NCBI GenBank assembly: GCA_946631855.1
Contig: CAMPAL010000006.1
Coordinates: 1-46,942 of the forward strand
Source: an uncultured Treponema sp.
GTDB taxonomy: Bacteria > Spirochaetota > Spirochaetia > Treponematales > Treponemataceae
Reading direction: 5' to 3'
Length of the DNA: 46,942 nt
Program-made: the position numbers and the translations under genes
Notes under the pieces: generated by a model
Told to the model about the DNA's origin: nothing
Seen by the model: the letters and a program-made list of their open reading frames with translations, nothing else
Databases searched by the model: none
Part shown: one piece after another, positions 1 to 7,502 of the stretch
Position numbering within the stretch: the stretch's first letter is position 1
Layout: every line of letters begins with the position of its first letter

Positions 1-60
1 ATTTTTACTTGATTCACCACTTTTTTTTCGGTTAGATTTAACGTGATTCAATGCGGGCCA

Positions 61-90
61 TTGACTTAAATCTGTGAAAATCAGTAATAT
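61..90 (+). promoter_or_regulatory. Predicted sigma-70 promoter of asnB
   Basis: TTGACT (61-66) and TAATAT (85-90) are separated by 18 nt, a good housekeeping promoter geometry. Transcription would begin near 97, upstream of the large hairpin at 108-168, so that hairpin would lie in the asnB leader. Seen in sequence; activity is inferred. Confidence 0.5.
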
Positions 91-107
91 AAAAAAAGAA
101 ACGGCAA

Positions 108-168
108 AGAGGTCGTAGATATTAATCTGAAATTTATTCGGGTTATTGTCTACGGCCTCTTTTTTTTT
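108..168 (+). terminator. Leader hairpin with U-tract before asnB (intrinsic terminator or attenuator)
   Basis: AGAGGTCGTAGA (108-119) pairs with TCTACGGCCTCT (149-160) over 12 positions, one of them a G-U pair. The loop can fold again through 124-130 with 138-144. Nine T follow directly (160-168). This is an intrinsic terminator shape lying between a likely promoter (61-90) and the asnB ribosome binding site (187-193). It could end an upstream transcript, attenuate asnB, or end a short RNA. I see no leader peptide. Confidence 0.6.
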
Positions 169-200
169 GCCAAAAGAATTTAGTGCAAGGAGGATTGTGT

Positions 201-1943
201 ATGTGTGGTTTTGTAGGATGTTTTGATCTTAATAGTGGAAGTATGCCTATAAATGAAGGTTTGAAGGAAGAATTACGCAATCAGGTTTTGGAAATGTCTA
301 AGAAGATTCGGCATCGTGGTCCGGATTGGAGCGGCGTTTATACTGGTGAAAATGCAATTTTGAGTCATGAACGTCTTTCGATTGTTGATCCTCTTTCTGG
401 TAAGCAGCCTTTAATTTCTGATGATGGAAAAATTATTCTGGCAGCCAATGGGGAAATTTATAATCACAAGGAAATTCGCAAGGAATTTGAGGGAAAATAT
501 AATTTTAAGACTTTTTCTGACTGTGAAGTTATCATCCCTCTTTATAAAACATATGGAAAGGATTTTATTGAAAAATTAAGCGGGATTTTTGCTTTTGCTC
601 TTTATGATAGTGAAAAAGATGTTTATTTAATTGCTCGTGATGAAATAGGGGTCATACCTCTTTATCAGGGTTGGGATAAGGCTGGTCGTTATTATGTGGC
701 ATCTGAACTTAAAGCTTTAGAGGGAAATTGTCAGACTATTGAAGAGTTCCCAAATGGTTATTATTTCTATTCTAAAGATGATAAACCTACTCGCTGGTAT
801 TTCCGTGATTGGGAAGATTATGGAAAAGTAAAGAGTAATCCTAAAGCTTGTGATGAAAGGGGACAGATAATCAATCCTGTTGTAATTGATAAGGTTCGTA
901 ATGGACTTGAAAATGCGGTAAAGCAGCAGCTTATGTCTGACGTTCCTTATGGAGTTTTACTTTCTGGCGGTCTTGATTCATCTATTATTGCAGCAATTAC
1001 TCAAAAGTTTTCTAAAAAACGTATTGAAAGTGATTCTAAGGAAGCTGCCTGGTGGCCTCAGTTGCACTCTTTTGCTGTTGGGCTTGAAGGTTCTCCTGAT
1101 TTAATTGCTGCTAAAAAAGCGGCTGATTATATTGGAACTGTTCATCATGAGGTTCATTTTACAATTCAGGAGGCATTAGATGCCTTACCGGATGTTATCT
1201 ATCATATTGAAACTTATGATATTACTACTGTTCGTGCTTCTACTCCTATGTATCTTCTTGCTCGTGTAATTAAATCTATGGGAATTAAGATGGTTCTTTC
1301 TGGTGAAGGTTCAGATGAATTGTTTGGCGGATATCTTTATTTTCATAAAGCTCCAAATGCTCAGGAATTTCATGAGGAACTTGTTCGTAAAATGAGTAAA
1401 TTGCATCTTTATGATTGTTTAAGGGCTAATAAATCTCTTATGGCATGGGGTGTAGAAGGTCGTGTTCCTTTCCTTGATAAAGAATTTATTGATATTGCTA
1501 TGAATTTGAATCCTTGTGACAAGATGAATATTAAAATGCCTGATGGAAGTCAGCGTATGGAAAAGTGGATTTTACGTAAGGCTTTTGAGGATATGCTTCC
1601 TGAAAGTATTTGCTGGAGACAGAAAGAACAGTTTTCTGATGGTGTTGGTTATAACTGGATTGATACTTTGAAAAAGATGACTGAAGAGAAGGTTTCTGAT
1701 GCAGAATTTGCCCGTCGTGAAAATCGATTCCCTGTAAATCCTCCTAAAACTAAGGAAGAATATTATTATCGTGAGATTTATAGTCGTCTTTTCCCTAGCG
1801 ATTCTGCTGCTAAAGTTGTACCTCATGAGGCTGGAGTTGCATGTTCAACAGCAAAGGCTTTGGAGTGGGATGTTGCCTGGAAAAATATGGATGAGCCAAG
1901 CGGACGTGCAATAAATGGCGTTCATAAGGATGCTTATTTTTGA
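201..1943 (+). CDS. asnB: Asparagine synthase (glutamine-hydrolysing)
   Basis: Makes asparagine from aspartate, glutamine and ATP in the cytoplasm. The N-terminal half is a class II glutamine amidotransferase whose nucleophile Cys2 follows Met directly (MCGFVGCF); residues RHRGPD (38-42) and NGEIYNH (83-89) are typical. The C-terminal half is the synthetase with the ATP-pyrophosphatase loop SGGLDSS at 255-261 and SGEGSDELFGGY later. At 580 residues it is slightly longer than the roughly 554-residue E. coli AsnB. An in-frame GTG/ATG further upstream (from 183) would bury Cys2, so the start is the ATG at 201, preceded by AAGGAGG at 187-193. It is a single-gene unit: a promoter-hairpin leader lies before it and a palindromic repeat pair lies after it. 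The enzyme family is certain; leader regulation is inferred. Confidence 0.95.
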   Translation: MCGFVGCFDLNSGSMPINEGLKEELRNQVLEMSKKIRHRGPDWSGVYTGENAILSHERLSIVDPLSGKQPLISDDGKIILAANGEIYNHKEIRKEFEGKYNFKTFSDCEVIIPLYKTYGKDFIEKLSGIFAFALYDSEKDVYLIARDEIGVIPLYQGWDKAGRYYVASELKALEGNCQTIEEFPNGYYFYSKDDKPTRWYFRDWEDYGKVKSNPKACDERGQIINPVVIDKVRNGLENAVKQQLMSDVPYGVLLSGGLDSSIIAAITQKFSKKRIESDSKEAAWWPQLHSFAVGLEGSPDLIAAKKAADYIGTVHHEVHFTIQEALDALPDVIYHIETYDITTVRASTPMYLLARVIKSMGIKMVLSGEGSDELFGGYLYFHKAPNAQEFHEELVRKMSKLHLYDCLRANKSLMAWGVEGRVPFLDKEFIDIAMNLNPCDKMNIKMPDGSQRMEKWILRKAFEDMLPESICWRQKEQFSDGVGYNWIDTLKKMTEEKVSDAEFARRENRFPVNPPKTKEEYYYREIYSRLFPSDSAAKVVPHEAGVACSTAKALEWDVAWKNMDEPSGRAINGVHKDAYF

Positions 1944-1981
1944 TTTTTGTGACGAGAGAGTTATGAAATGAGATGGGTGGA

Positions 1982-2017
1982 GGGGACAGACCCCTAAAAT
2001 TTTAGGGGTCTGTCCCC
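1982..2017. repeat. Perfect 36-bp palindrome made of two inverted GGGGTCTGTCCCC elements
   Basis: GGGGACAGACCCCTAAAA (1982-1999) is followed at once by its exact reverse complement (2000-2017). Each half contains one 13-bp element. It sits 38 bp after asnB and 13 bp before the next ATG. The RNA could form an 18-bp hairpin. There is no T-tract, so it is not a classic terminator, though it could protect the asnB 3' end. A G-rich tail with GATGGG lies just outside (1972-1981 region). Confidence 0.9.
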
Positions 2018-2030
2018 AATTATGTAATTT

Positions 2031-2690
2031 ATGAATAAGCAATCTAATATAAAAAATATTCTTGTAAAGTTAAAAGGAACAAAAGAAGAAGAATTATTAA
2101 AACAGGTTGAAACATCATTTGAACATATAGAAAAAGAGCAAAAAGAATGGTATGAAAAGTCCGGATTTTTATGTGTTGATGGATGTGGAGAGTGCTGTAG
2201 AAATTTTGAACCAGATTTGTTGGAATGTGAAGCTTTGTATATGGCAGCCTGGATAATTGAGAATCAACCGGAAGTTGCTAACGATTTAATTAATGGAAAA
2301 TTTCCTTATCCAAGAAATAAAGGTTGCCAGTTTTGGGATGAAAACGGAACATACCATTGTTCTATTTATAAAGGTAGGGCTTTTATTTGTCGTCTTTTTG
2401 GAGCATGTGGAAGTAAAGGAAAAACTGGAGAGATTCTTTTTAAGCCATGTAAATTTTATCCAGAAGAAAAATTAAGATCTTTTAGAATACCTTTAGTACA
2501 TCGACAGTACTGTACTGAAGAAATTAAAGAAATATTTGGAGTTTTACCTCCTTTGATGAGTGATTTAATGGAATCTGCTTTATCATTTTCTCCTGATAAT
2601 TCTGAAACAAATCTGATTAGAGATATTTTGCCTTCTGCAATTCGAAAACTTTCTTGGATTATTAAGATGAACAATGATGTTGAAATATAG
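2031..2690 (+). CDS. YkgJ-type cysteine-cluster protein (putative metal-binding)
   Basis: The 219-residue protein has CVDGCGECC near residues 47-55 and a second cysteine set in its middle (GCQFW, HCSIY, FICRLFGACG, FKPCKF). This matches the YkgJ/UPF0153 zinc- or iron-chelating family, whose biochemical role is not established. The N-terminal 45 residues are charged and probably helical. No Shine-Dalgarno sequence precedes the ATG, and the 36-bp palindrome ends 13 nt before it, so translation may be affected by that structure. It is probably soluble and cytoplasmic, with no signal peptide. Family membership is fairly sure; function is unknown. Confidence 0.75.
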   Translation: MNKQSNIKNILVKLKGTKEEELLKQVETSFEHIEKEQKEWYEKSGFLCVDGCGECCRNFEPDLLECEALYMAAWIIENQPEVANDLINGKFPYPRNKGCQFWDENGTYHCSIYKGRAFICRLFGACGSKGKTGEILFKPCKFYPEEKLRSFRIPLVHRQYCTEEIKEIFGVLPPLMSDLMESALSFSPDNSETNLIRDILPSAIRKLSWIIKMNNDVEI

Positions 2691-2722
2691 ATGATTTTTT
2701 TTATTTTAAGGGATAAATTAAA

Positions 2723-2735
2723 GGGGACAGACCTC
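2723..2735 (-). repeat. Variant GGGGTCTGTCCCC element upstream of the RAYT gene
   Basis: GGGGACAGACCTC differs from the core by one base. It lies 67 bp before the RAYT start, in the opposite orientation to the copy downstream of that gene (3695-3707), so the transposase gene is bracketed by inverted copies. GGGAT precedes it at 2710-2714. Confidence 0.75.
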
Positions 2736-2802
2736 TAAAATTAATTTTTATTTTTAGTCATTTCCTTTTTTTGAGCAAGTTTGTCTATATTATATTTGGA
2801 AT

Positions 2803-3552
2803 ATGTCGAGGAAACCAAGATTTTATGGGGAAACGGGAATTTATCATATAATTCTTCGTGGAAATAATTATCAAAACATTTTTTATGATGATGAAGATCG
2901 AAAAGTATTTATAAATCGGCTGAGAAAGTATGTAAAAATCAAACAAATAGAACTATATGCTTTTTGTCTGATGGATAATCATGTTCATTTATTGATAGGG
3001 AATGGAAATGATTTTATGCCAGATTTTATAAAAAGACTTTTATGCTCTTATGTTTATTATTTTAATCATAAATATGAAAGATGCGGCCATTTATTTCAGG
3101 GAAGATATAAGAGTGAAGCTATAGAAAATGTTGAATACTTTAAGACAGTTTATCGGTATATTTTACAAAATCCGGAAAAAGCAAGAATTTGTGCCTGGAA
3201 AAATTATAAATGGAGTTCATATTTTCTAGAATATAAGAAATATAATTTTCTTAATGAAGAATATGTATTATCGATATTTGAAGGGAAAACTGTTTTAGAG
3301 AGTTTTTTGACTTATGATAATTCAGATTTGTGTATGGAATATTATACAGATAGTATAAATTATTTATATTATGATGAATTAAAAATACAATTTATAAAGA
3401 AGTTATTCAAAATACAAAAAATTCAAGATTTTATTCAGTTTGAACCAGAAGATAGAAAATCTAAAATAAAGTTTCTTAAAAAGATAGGCTTTTCGGTAAA
3501 TCAAATTTCCAGAATTACAGGCATTGAAAGATTGATTGTAAAAAAAGCATAA
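2803..3552 (+). CDS. REP-associated tyrosine transposase (RAYT, IS200/IS605-like Y1 family)
   Basis: The 249-residue protein opens with RKPRFYGETGIYHIILRGNN, typical of TnpA_REP proteins, and has the HUH motif as H60-V-H62 in FCLMDNHVHLLIG. Tyrosines in the helix VEYFKTVYRYILQNPEKARI (Tyr112, 117, 119) are candidates for the DNA nucleophile. The last 30 residues (FLKKIGFSVNQISRITGIE) look like a helix-turn-helix. RAYTs are single-copy domesticated transposases that bind and nick palindromic REP elements. This copy is bracketed by inverted GGGGTCTGTCCCC-type elements (2723, 3695), and 20 further copies lie in the window. TATATT lies 6 nt before the ATG and no Shine-Dalgarno sequence is present. 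It appears intact. That it moves this 13-mer is inference. Confidence 0.9.
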   Translation: MSRKPRFYGETGIYHIILRGNNYQNIFYDDEDRKVFINRLRKYVKIKQIELYAFCLMDNHVHLLIGNGNDFMPDFIKRLLCSYVYYFNHKYERCGHLFQGRYKSEAIENVEYFKTVYRYILQNPEKARICAWKNYKWSSYFLEYKKYNFLNEEYVLSIFEGKTVLESFLTYDNSDLCMEYYTDSINYLYYDELKIQFIKKLFKIQKIQDFIQFEPEDRKSKIKFLKKIGFSVNQISRITGIERLIVKKA

Positions 3553-3694
3553 AATTCTTTATTAATCTGTTTATTAAGCTTTAAAAAAATTTTTTTTCAA
3601 GTAAAAATTTATATCTTTTTTTATATAATTCCTGACATTTTGTATAAATATTTGTAAAAATTTGTGTTATCCGGGGAAAATAATTTTAAAAAAT

Positions 3695-3707
3695 GGGGTC
3701 TGTCCCC
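3695..3707 (+). repeat. GGGGTCTGTCCCC element downstream of the RAYT gene
   Basis: Exact 13-bp copy in the 291-bp gap between the RAYT gene and the ABC importer. It is followed by a pyrimidine-rich tail with CATCCC. The rest of the gap is A/T-rich runs plus the promoter at 3781-3809; I see no gene in it. Confidence 0.85.
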
Positions 3708-3780
3708 TTTGTTATTCCACATCCCACCATCAAAAATTTATTCTCACAAAAAAAATTAAGTAAATTTTAAGTTTCTACTA

Positions 3781-3809
3781 TTGAATTGCATGTTTATCCT
3801 TTTTATAAT
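3781..3809 (+). promoter_or_regulatory. Predicted sigma-70 promoter of the ABC importer operon
   Basis: TTGAAT (3781-3786), a 17-nt spacer and a consensus TATAAT (3804-3809). Transcription would start near 3816, giving a leader of about 28 nt that contains TAGGAGG before the ATG at 3844. Confidence 0.7.
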
Positions 3810-3843
3810 TAATTTTATTTAATTCGTATTTAGGAGGAATAAT

Positions 3844-4788
3844 ATGAAGAAGGTATTAGCAGGTATTGTAATGGCTGCTATTTGTTTATCTACTGTATCT
3901 GCAGCAAAGAAAAACAAATTGATTAAAGTTGGTGTAATTCAGCTTGTAGAACACTCAGCTCTTGATGCAAATTATAAAGGATTTGTTGATGGATTAGCAG
4001 AAGCAGGTTATATTGACGGTGAAAATATTAAGATTGATTACCAGAATGCTCAAGGTGAACAGGCTAACTGTGTAACAATTGCTCAGAAATTTGTAAATGG
4101 CAAAGATGATTTGATTTTTGCAATTGCTACTCCAGCAGCACAGGCTGTTGCAAATCTTACAAAAAAGATTCCTATTGTAATCTCTTCAGTTACAGATCCA
4201 GAATCAGCAAAACTGGTAAAATCAAATAAAAATCCAGAAACAAATGTAACTGGAACATCTGATCTTACTCCATGTGCAGCACAGATGGAATTGATAACAA
4301 AACTTTTCCCTAATGCAAAAACAGTAGGTATGATTTATTGTTCAAGTGAACAAAACTCAATGTTCCAGGTTAAGCTTGCAGAAGAAGCATGTGATAAACT
4401 TGGTCTTAAGTATGTAGAAGCAACTGTTTCAAATTCAAATGAAATTCAGCAGGTTACTCAGTCTCTTTGTCAGAAGGTTGATGTTATTTATTCTCCAACA
4501 GATAATATGATTGCTGCAGGTATGCCTCTTGTAGCAAAAATTGCAATTGAAAATAAAAAACCAGTTATTTGTGGTGAAGAAGGAATGGTTACAGCAGGCG
4601 GTCTTGCAACTTATGGTATTAATTACTATGAACTTGGAAAACAGACTGCAAAAATGGCTGTAGAAATTCTTAATGGTAAGAAACCTGCAACTATGCCAAT
4701 TCAGTATCTTGATGTTTGTGACTTTGTTGTAAATGAAGAAACTGCAAAAGCAATTGGTGTAACTATCAATTCAGACCTTTTGAAATAA
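3844..4788 (+). CDS. ABC transporter substrate-binding protein (ABC_sub_bind / TrpX-like)
   Basis: A 314-residue exported binding protein with a hydrophobic signal peptide (1-20, likely cut after VSA). It reads as PF04392 (ABC_sub_bind): KVGVIQLVEHSALD, then GFVDGLAEAGY, DDLIFAIATPAAQA, PIVISSVTDPESAKL, and GINYYELGKQTAKMAVEILNGK near the C-terminus. Such proteins pair with a two-part permease/ATPase of the TrpXYZ kind. The ligand cannot be read from sequence; tryptophan or other small amino acids or nucleobases are possible. AIC near residue 18 is a poor lipobox, so a soluble periplasmic form is more likely than a lipoprotein. A strong SD (TAGGAGG) precedes the start. A hairpin after the stop may raise its expression over the two transporter genes. 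Confidence 0.85.
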   Translation: MKKVLAGIVMAAICLSTVSAAKKNKLIKVGVIQLVEHSALDANYKGFVDGLAEAGYIDGENIKIDYQNAQGEQANCVTIAQKFVNGKDDLIFAIATPAAQAVANLTKKIPIVISSVTDPESAKLVKSNKNPETNVTGTSDLTPCAAQMELITKLFPNAKTVGMIYCSSEQNSMFQVKLAEEACDKLGLKYVEATVSNSNEIQQVTQSLCQKVDVIYSPTDNMIAAGMPLVAKIAIENKKPVICGEEGMVTAGGLATYGINYYELGKQTAKMAVEILNGKKPATMPIQYLDVCDFVVNEETAKAIGVTINSDLLK

Positions 4789-4808
4789 TTTAATTTCGTG
4801 TAGAATAT

Positions 4809-4843
4809 CTGGCAACAATCAATAAACTCTTGGTTGTTGCCAG
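4809..4843 (+). terminator. Intercistronic hairpin after the binding-protein gene
   Basis: CTGGCAACAA (4809-4818) pairs perfectly with TTGTTGCCAG (4834-4843), and the stem extends inward by four more pairs (one G-U), leaving a 7-nt loop. Only a weak T-rich stretch follows. It suits partial termination or 3'-end protection that keeps the binding-protein mRNA in excess. Confidence 0.6.
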
Positions 4844-4866
4844 TTTAAATTTTAGTGGAGTTTAAA

Positions 4867-5925
4867 ATGTTAGTTTTAGATTTTCTGCAGCGTGTGTTAT
4901 CTGCTTTACCTGGAGCAATTTCTCAAGGTGTGCTTTGGGGAGTAATGACTTTAGGTGTGTATTTAACCTTTAGGATTCTTAATGTTGCAGATATGACTGT
5001 AGATGGAAGTTTTGCAGCAGGTGGTGCAATTACAGCTATTTTAATTGTTAAAGGAATGAATCCTTATTTAACCCTTTTATTTGTATTTTTTATGGGGTTG
5101 GCTTGTGGTGCTGTTACAGGCTTTATGACAACAAAATTAAAAATTAATATTCTTCTTGCATCTATTCTTACACAGATTGCATTGTATTCTATTAATATTC
5201 GTATAATGGGAAAAGCAAATACTCCAATGCTTGGTATGAATACAATGATGACTTTATTCGTTTCTGGAGTTTGTCATATAGTTGCGCTTTTCAAAGGTGT
5301 TCATGATCCGGAAGCTTTTGAAGCATTATTGTGGGATGTTGAAGAAGTATTTTCAACAACCACATCGTCATTAATTTTGGGAATTATTTTTATTACAATC
5401 ATTATTTTTGTTATGTACTGGTTCTTTGGTACAGAATATGGTTCTGCAATTAGAGCCACAGGAAGTAATGAACATATGGTTAGAGCACTTGGTGTTAATA
5501 CTGATACAACAAAGATTGTTGGACTTATGATTGGAAACGGTCTTGTTGCATTGAGTGGAGCTTTGGTTGCTCAAAGTCAGGGATATGCTGATGTTGGAAT
5601 GGGAACTGGTACAATCGTTGTTGGTCTTGCTTCTATCATCATAGGGGAAGTTCTTTTTGGAACCCGATTTGGTTTATGGTGGACATTACTTTCTGTTGTG
5701 CTTGGTTCTGTAATTTATCGTATTGTTATTGCAATTGTTCTTGAAATGGGATTGAAATCAACTGATTTGAAGTTACTTACAGCTTTAGTAGTTGCAATTG
5801 CTTTGTCAGTTCCTGTGTTTAAATCAAAAATTAATAGTAAGAAAAATGCTTATAAAGGTCCTGCTAATGAAGTTAATACTAGACATGCAGATGATCATTT
5901 TAAGCATTCTACAGCAGATAACTAG
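4867..5925 (+). CDS. ABC transporter permease (BPD_transp_2, TrpY-like)
   Basis: A 352-residue polytopic membrane protein of the branched-chain amino acid permease superfamily. It has about eight or nine hydrophobic segments and the family-typical ADMTVDGSFAAGGA stretch, GSNEHMVRALGVNTD in the cytoplasmic coupling loop, and a late GLASIIIGEVLFG. It should form the membrane channel for the upstream binding protein and downstream ATPase. An in-frame GTG lies 12 nt upstream, but GTGGAG (4855-4860) is better read as the ribosome binding site for the ATG at 4867. The C-terminal tail (about 30 residues) is hydrophilic. Substrate unknown. Confidence 0.85.
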   Translation: MLVLDFLQRVLSALPGAISQGVLWGVMTLGVYLTFRILNVADMTVDGSFAAGGAITAILIVKGMNPYLTLLFVFFMGLACGAVTGFMTTKLKINILLASILTQIALYSINIRIMGKANTPMLGMNTMMTLFVSGVCHIVALFKGVHDPEAFEALLWDVEEVFSTTTSSLILGIIFITIIIFVMYWFFGTEYGSAIRATGSNEHMVRALGVNTDTTKIVGLMIGNGLVALSGALVAQSQGYADVGMGTGTIVVGLASIIIGEVLFGTRFGLWWTLLSVVLGSVIYRIVIAIVLEMGLKSTDLKLLTALVVAIALSVPVFKSKINSKKNAYKGPANEVNTRHADDHFKHSTADN

Positions 5926-5940
5926 GTTGGGGGAGAAGAT

Positions 5941-6732
5941 ATGTCTACAATGTTAAAACTTTCAAATATTACAAAGACCTTTAATCCTGGTACTGTAACT
6001 GAAAAGAAAGCTATCCGTGGAATTGATTTAGAATTGGAAGATGGTGATTTTGTTACAATCATTGGTGGTAATGGGGCTGGAAAATCAACCTTATTAAATA
6101 TTATTGCAGGTGTTCATTATACAGATACTGGTTCAATTGAACTTGATGGAAAAAATCTTACTGGAAAACCAGAGCATTATAGAGCACAGTTTTTAGGAAG
6201 AGTTTTTCAGGATCCAATGATGGGTACTGCAGCAAATATGGAAATTGAAGAAAATCTTGCTATGGCTATGCGTCGCGGGAAAAAAAGAGGGCTTGCATGG
6301 TACATCAAGAATGAAGAAAAAGAATTGTATCGTGAAAAATTAGCTCTTCTTGATCTCGGTCTTGAAAATCGTATGAATGCTAAAGTTGGACTTCTTTCTG
6401 GTGGACAGCGTCAGGCTCTAACTTTGCTTATGGCAACTTTACAAAAGCCAAAACTTCTTCTTTTAGATGAACATACTGCGGCATTGGACCCAAAAACTGC
6501 AAAAAAAGTTCTTGAACTTACTGAAGAACTGGTTAAAAAAGATAATCTCACAACTTTCATGGTTACACATAATATGAAAGATGCAATTCGTTATGGAAAT
6601 CGTTTGATTATGATGATGGATGGCCGAATTGTTTATGATGTTCGTGGCGATGAAAAGAAAAATCTTAAAGTTGAAGATTTGCTTGAAAAATTTAATGCAA
6701 GTGGTGTAGTAAGCGATAAACTTCTTGGATAA
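5941..6732 (+). CDS. ABC transporter ATP-binding protein (TrpZ-like)
   Basis: The 263-residue nucleotide-binding subunit has Walker A GGNGAGKST at 42-50, the Q-loop in FQDPMMGT, the signature LSGGQRQ, Walker B LLLLDEH followed by TAALDP, and the switch His in MVTHN. The DEH in place of DEP is typical of the ABC_sub_bind-linked ATPases. It starts 15 nt after the permease stop behind a GGGGGAG ribosome binding site and completes the three-gene importer. No terminator is obvious; two repeat elements follow at once. Confidence 0.88.
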   Translation: MSTMLKLSNITKTFNPGTVTEKKAIRGIDLELEDGDFVTIIGGNGAGKSTLLNIIAGVHYTDTGSIELDGKNLTGKPEHYRAQFLGRVFQDPMMGTAANMEIEENLAMAMRRGKKRGLAWYIKNEEKELYREKLALLDLGLENRMNAKVGLLSGGQRQALTLLMATLQKPKLLLLDEHTAALDPKTAKKVLELTEELVKKDNLTTFMVTHNMKDAIRYGNRLIMMMDGRIVYDVRGDEKKNLKVEDLLEKFNASGVVSDKLLG

Positions 6733-6746
6733 TTTTTTTTAAGGTA

Positions 6747-6805
6747 GGGGTCTGTCCCCCCATCCCTTAATAATGTATTTTTCAACAAGAGCGGGGTCTG
6801 TCCCC
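6747..6805 (+). repeat. Two direct GGGGTCTGTCCCC elements
   Basis: Exact copies at 6747-6759 and 6793-6805, same orientation, 46 bp apart. The first is followed by the CATCCC tail seen at other intergenic copies. The second has longer arms (AGCGGGG and CCCCGCT, 6790-6808), so it can form a 7-bp stem with a 5-nt loop. They fill most of the gap between the importer operon and the biotin operator. Confidence 0.85.
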
Positions 6806-6821
6806 GCTTTGATTTTTTTAG

Positions 6822-6858
6822 CATTGTAAACCTGCAACTTGATTTAAAGTTTACAATG
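6822..6858 (+). promoter_or_regulatory. BirA operator upstream of bioY
   Basis: CATTGTAAAC (6822-6831) and GTTTACAATG (6849-6858) are perfect inverted 10-mers, 17 nt apart, matching the known biotin-repressor palindrome (TTGTAAAC...GTTTACAA). It sits 17 bp before bioY, and TACAAT inside the right arm can serve as the -10 box, so bound BirA would block transcription. A BirA with its DNA-binding domain is encoded 2 kb away, which supports the call. Confidence 0.85.
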
Positions 6859-6875
6859 TATTACTCTTCATCATC

Positions 6876-7499
6876 ATGAAAAACAAAAATATTTTAAAAA
6901 TTTCTTTTATTGCATTGTTTGCAGCAATTATTTGTATTGGCTGCTTTCTTAGAATTCCTTTGGGACCTGTACCAATTGTTCTTCAAAATGCTCTGTGTAT
7001 TTTGACATCTGCAATTCTGGGTTCTTTCCTGGGAGGTATTCCAACTGCTTTATTTTTACTTGCAGGTTTAATTGGTTTACCTGTTTATGCTGGTGGAACA
7101 AGCGGTATAGCAGTTTGGGCTGGACCTACTGGAGGATTTTTACTGGGTTATTTATTGGGTGCAGTTGTAACCGGGTTTGTTGCTGGTCGTCCTTCTGTTT
7201 CTGATAAAAAGTTCAGCTGGAAAAATTTAATTAGAATTACAATTGCTATTTTTGCTGGAATGGTGATTTTGTATGTTCCAGGTATCATTCATTTTGCCAG
7301 ATGGGCTGAAAAAGCAGGACGTATTCCAGCCGATAAGACTGCCTTTGCCTATACAATGGCTGCTTGTGTAATTCCTTATATTCCTGGGGATTTGTTGAAA
7401 ATTGTAGTAGCAATTCCAGTTGCATTAAAAATACGTCCAATTCTTGCTCAATATCTGTATAATGATAAAAAAAAGGGTAATCAGGCAGAAGAGGTTTAA
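6876..7499 (+). CDS. bioY: Biotin transporter BioY (ECF S component)
   Basis: The 207-residue membrane protein carries the BioY pattern RIPLGPVPIVLQN, then LGGIPTALFLLAGLIGLPVYAGG and GPTGGFLLGY, with six predicted transmembrane segments. BioY binds biotin and delivers it to the ECF energy module. The ATPase and transmembrane coupling genes follow immediately, giving a dedicated BioMNY-type transporter. The operator at 6822-6858 points to biotin repression by BirA. No Shine-Dalgarno sequence precedes the ATG; the start is supported by the conserved N-terminal hydrophobic segment. The hydrophilic C-terminal 12 residues are unremarkable. Confidence 0.93.
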   Translation: MKNKNILKISFIALFAAIICIGCFLRIPLGPVPIVLQNALCILTSAILGSFLGGIPTALFLLAGLIGLPVYAGGTSGIAVWAGPTGGFLLGYLLGAVVTGFVAGRPSVSDKKFSWKNLIRITIAIFAGMVILYVPGIIHFARWAEKAGRIPADKTAFAYTMAACVIPYIPGDLLKIVVAIPVALKIRPILAQYLYNDKKKGNQAEEV

Positions 7500-7502
7500 T
7501 TA

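Noticed and set aside
183..200. Longer start for asnB
   Set aside because: The extension would mask the catalytic N-terminal cysteine, and the ribosome binding site at 187-193 fits the ATG at 201.
1982..2017. The GGGG...CCCC palindromes as intrinsic terminators
   Set aside because: Stems are strong but no T-tract follows, copies occur inside genes and upstream of starts, and real terminators with T-runs are seen elsewhere in the window.
2803..3552. Complete IS200/IS605 insertion sequence
   Set aside because: The C-terminal extension and protein pattern are of the RAYT type, no tnpB is present, and no IS200-type end hairpins were found beyond the 13-mer elements.
4789..4866. Riboswitch between binding protein and permease
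   Set aside because: The sequence is one simple hairpin with a short loop; nothing resembling a known aptamer core.
6633..6824. Open frame on the minus strand reading through two repeat elements (GQTP, GTDP)
   Set aside because: It exists only because the element has no stops; it overlaps the ABC ATPase gene and has no binding site or recognisable content.
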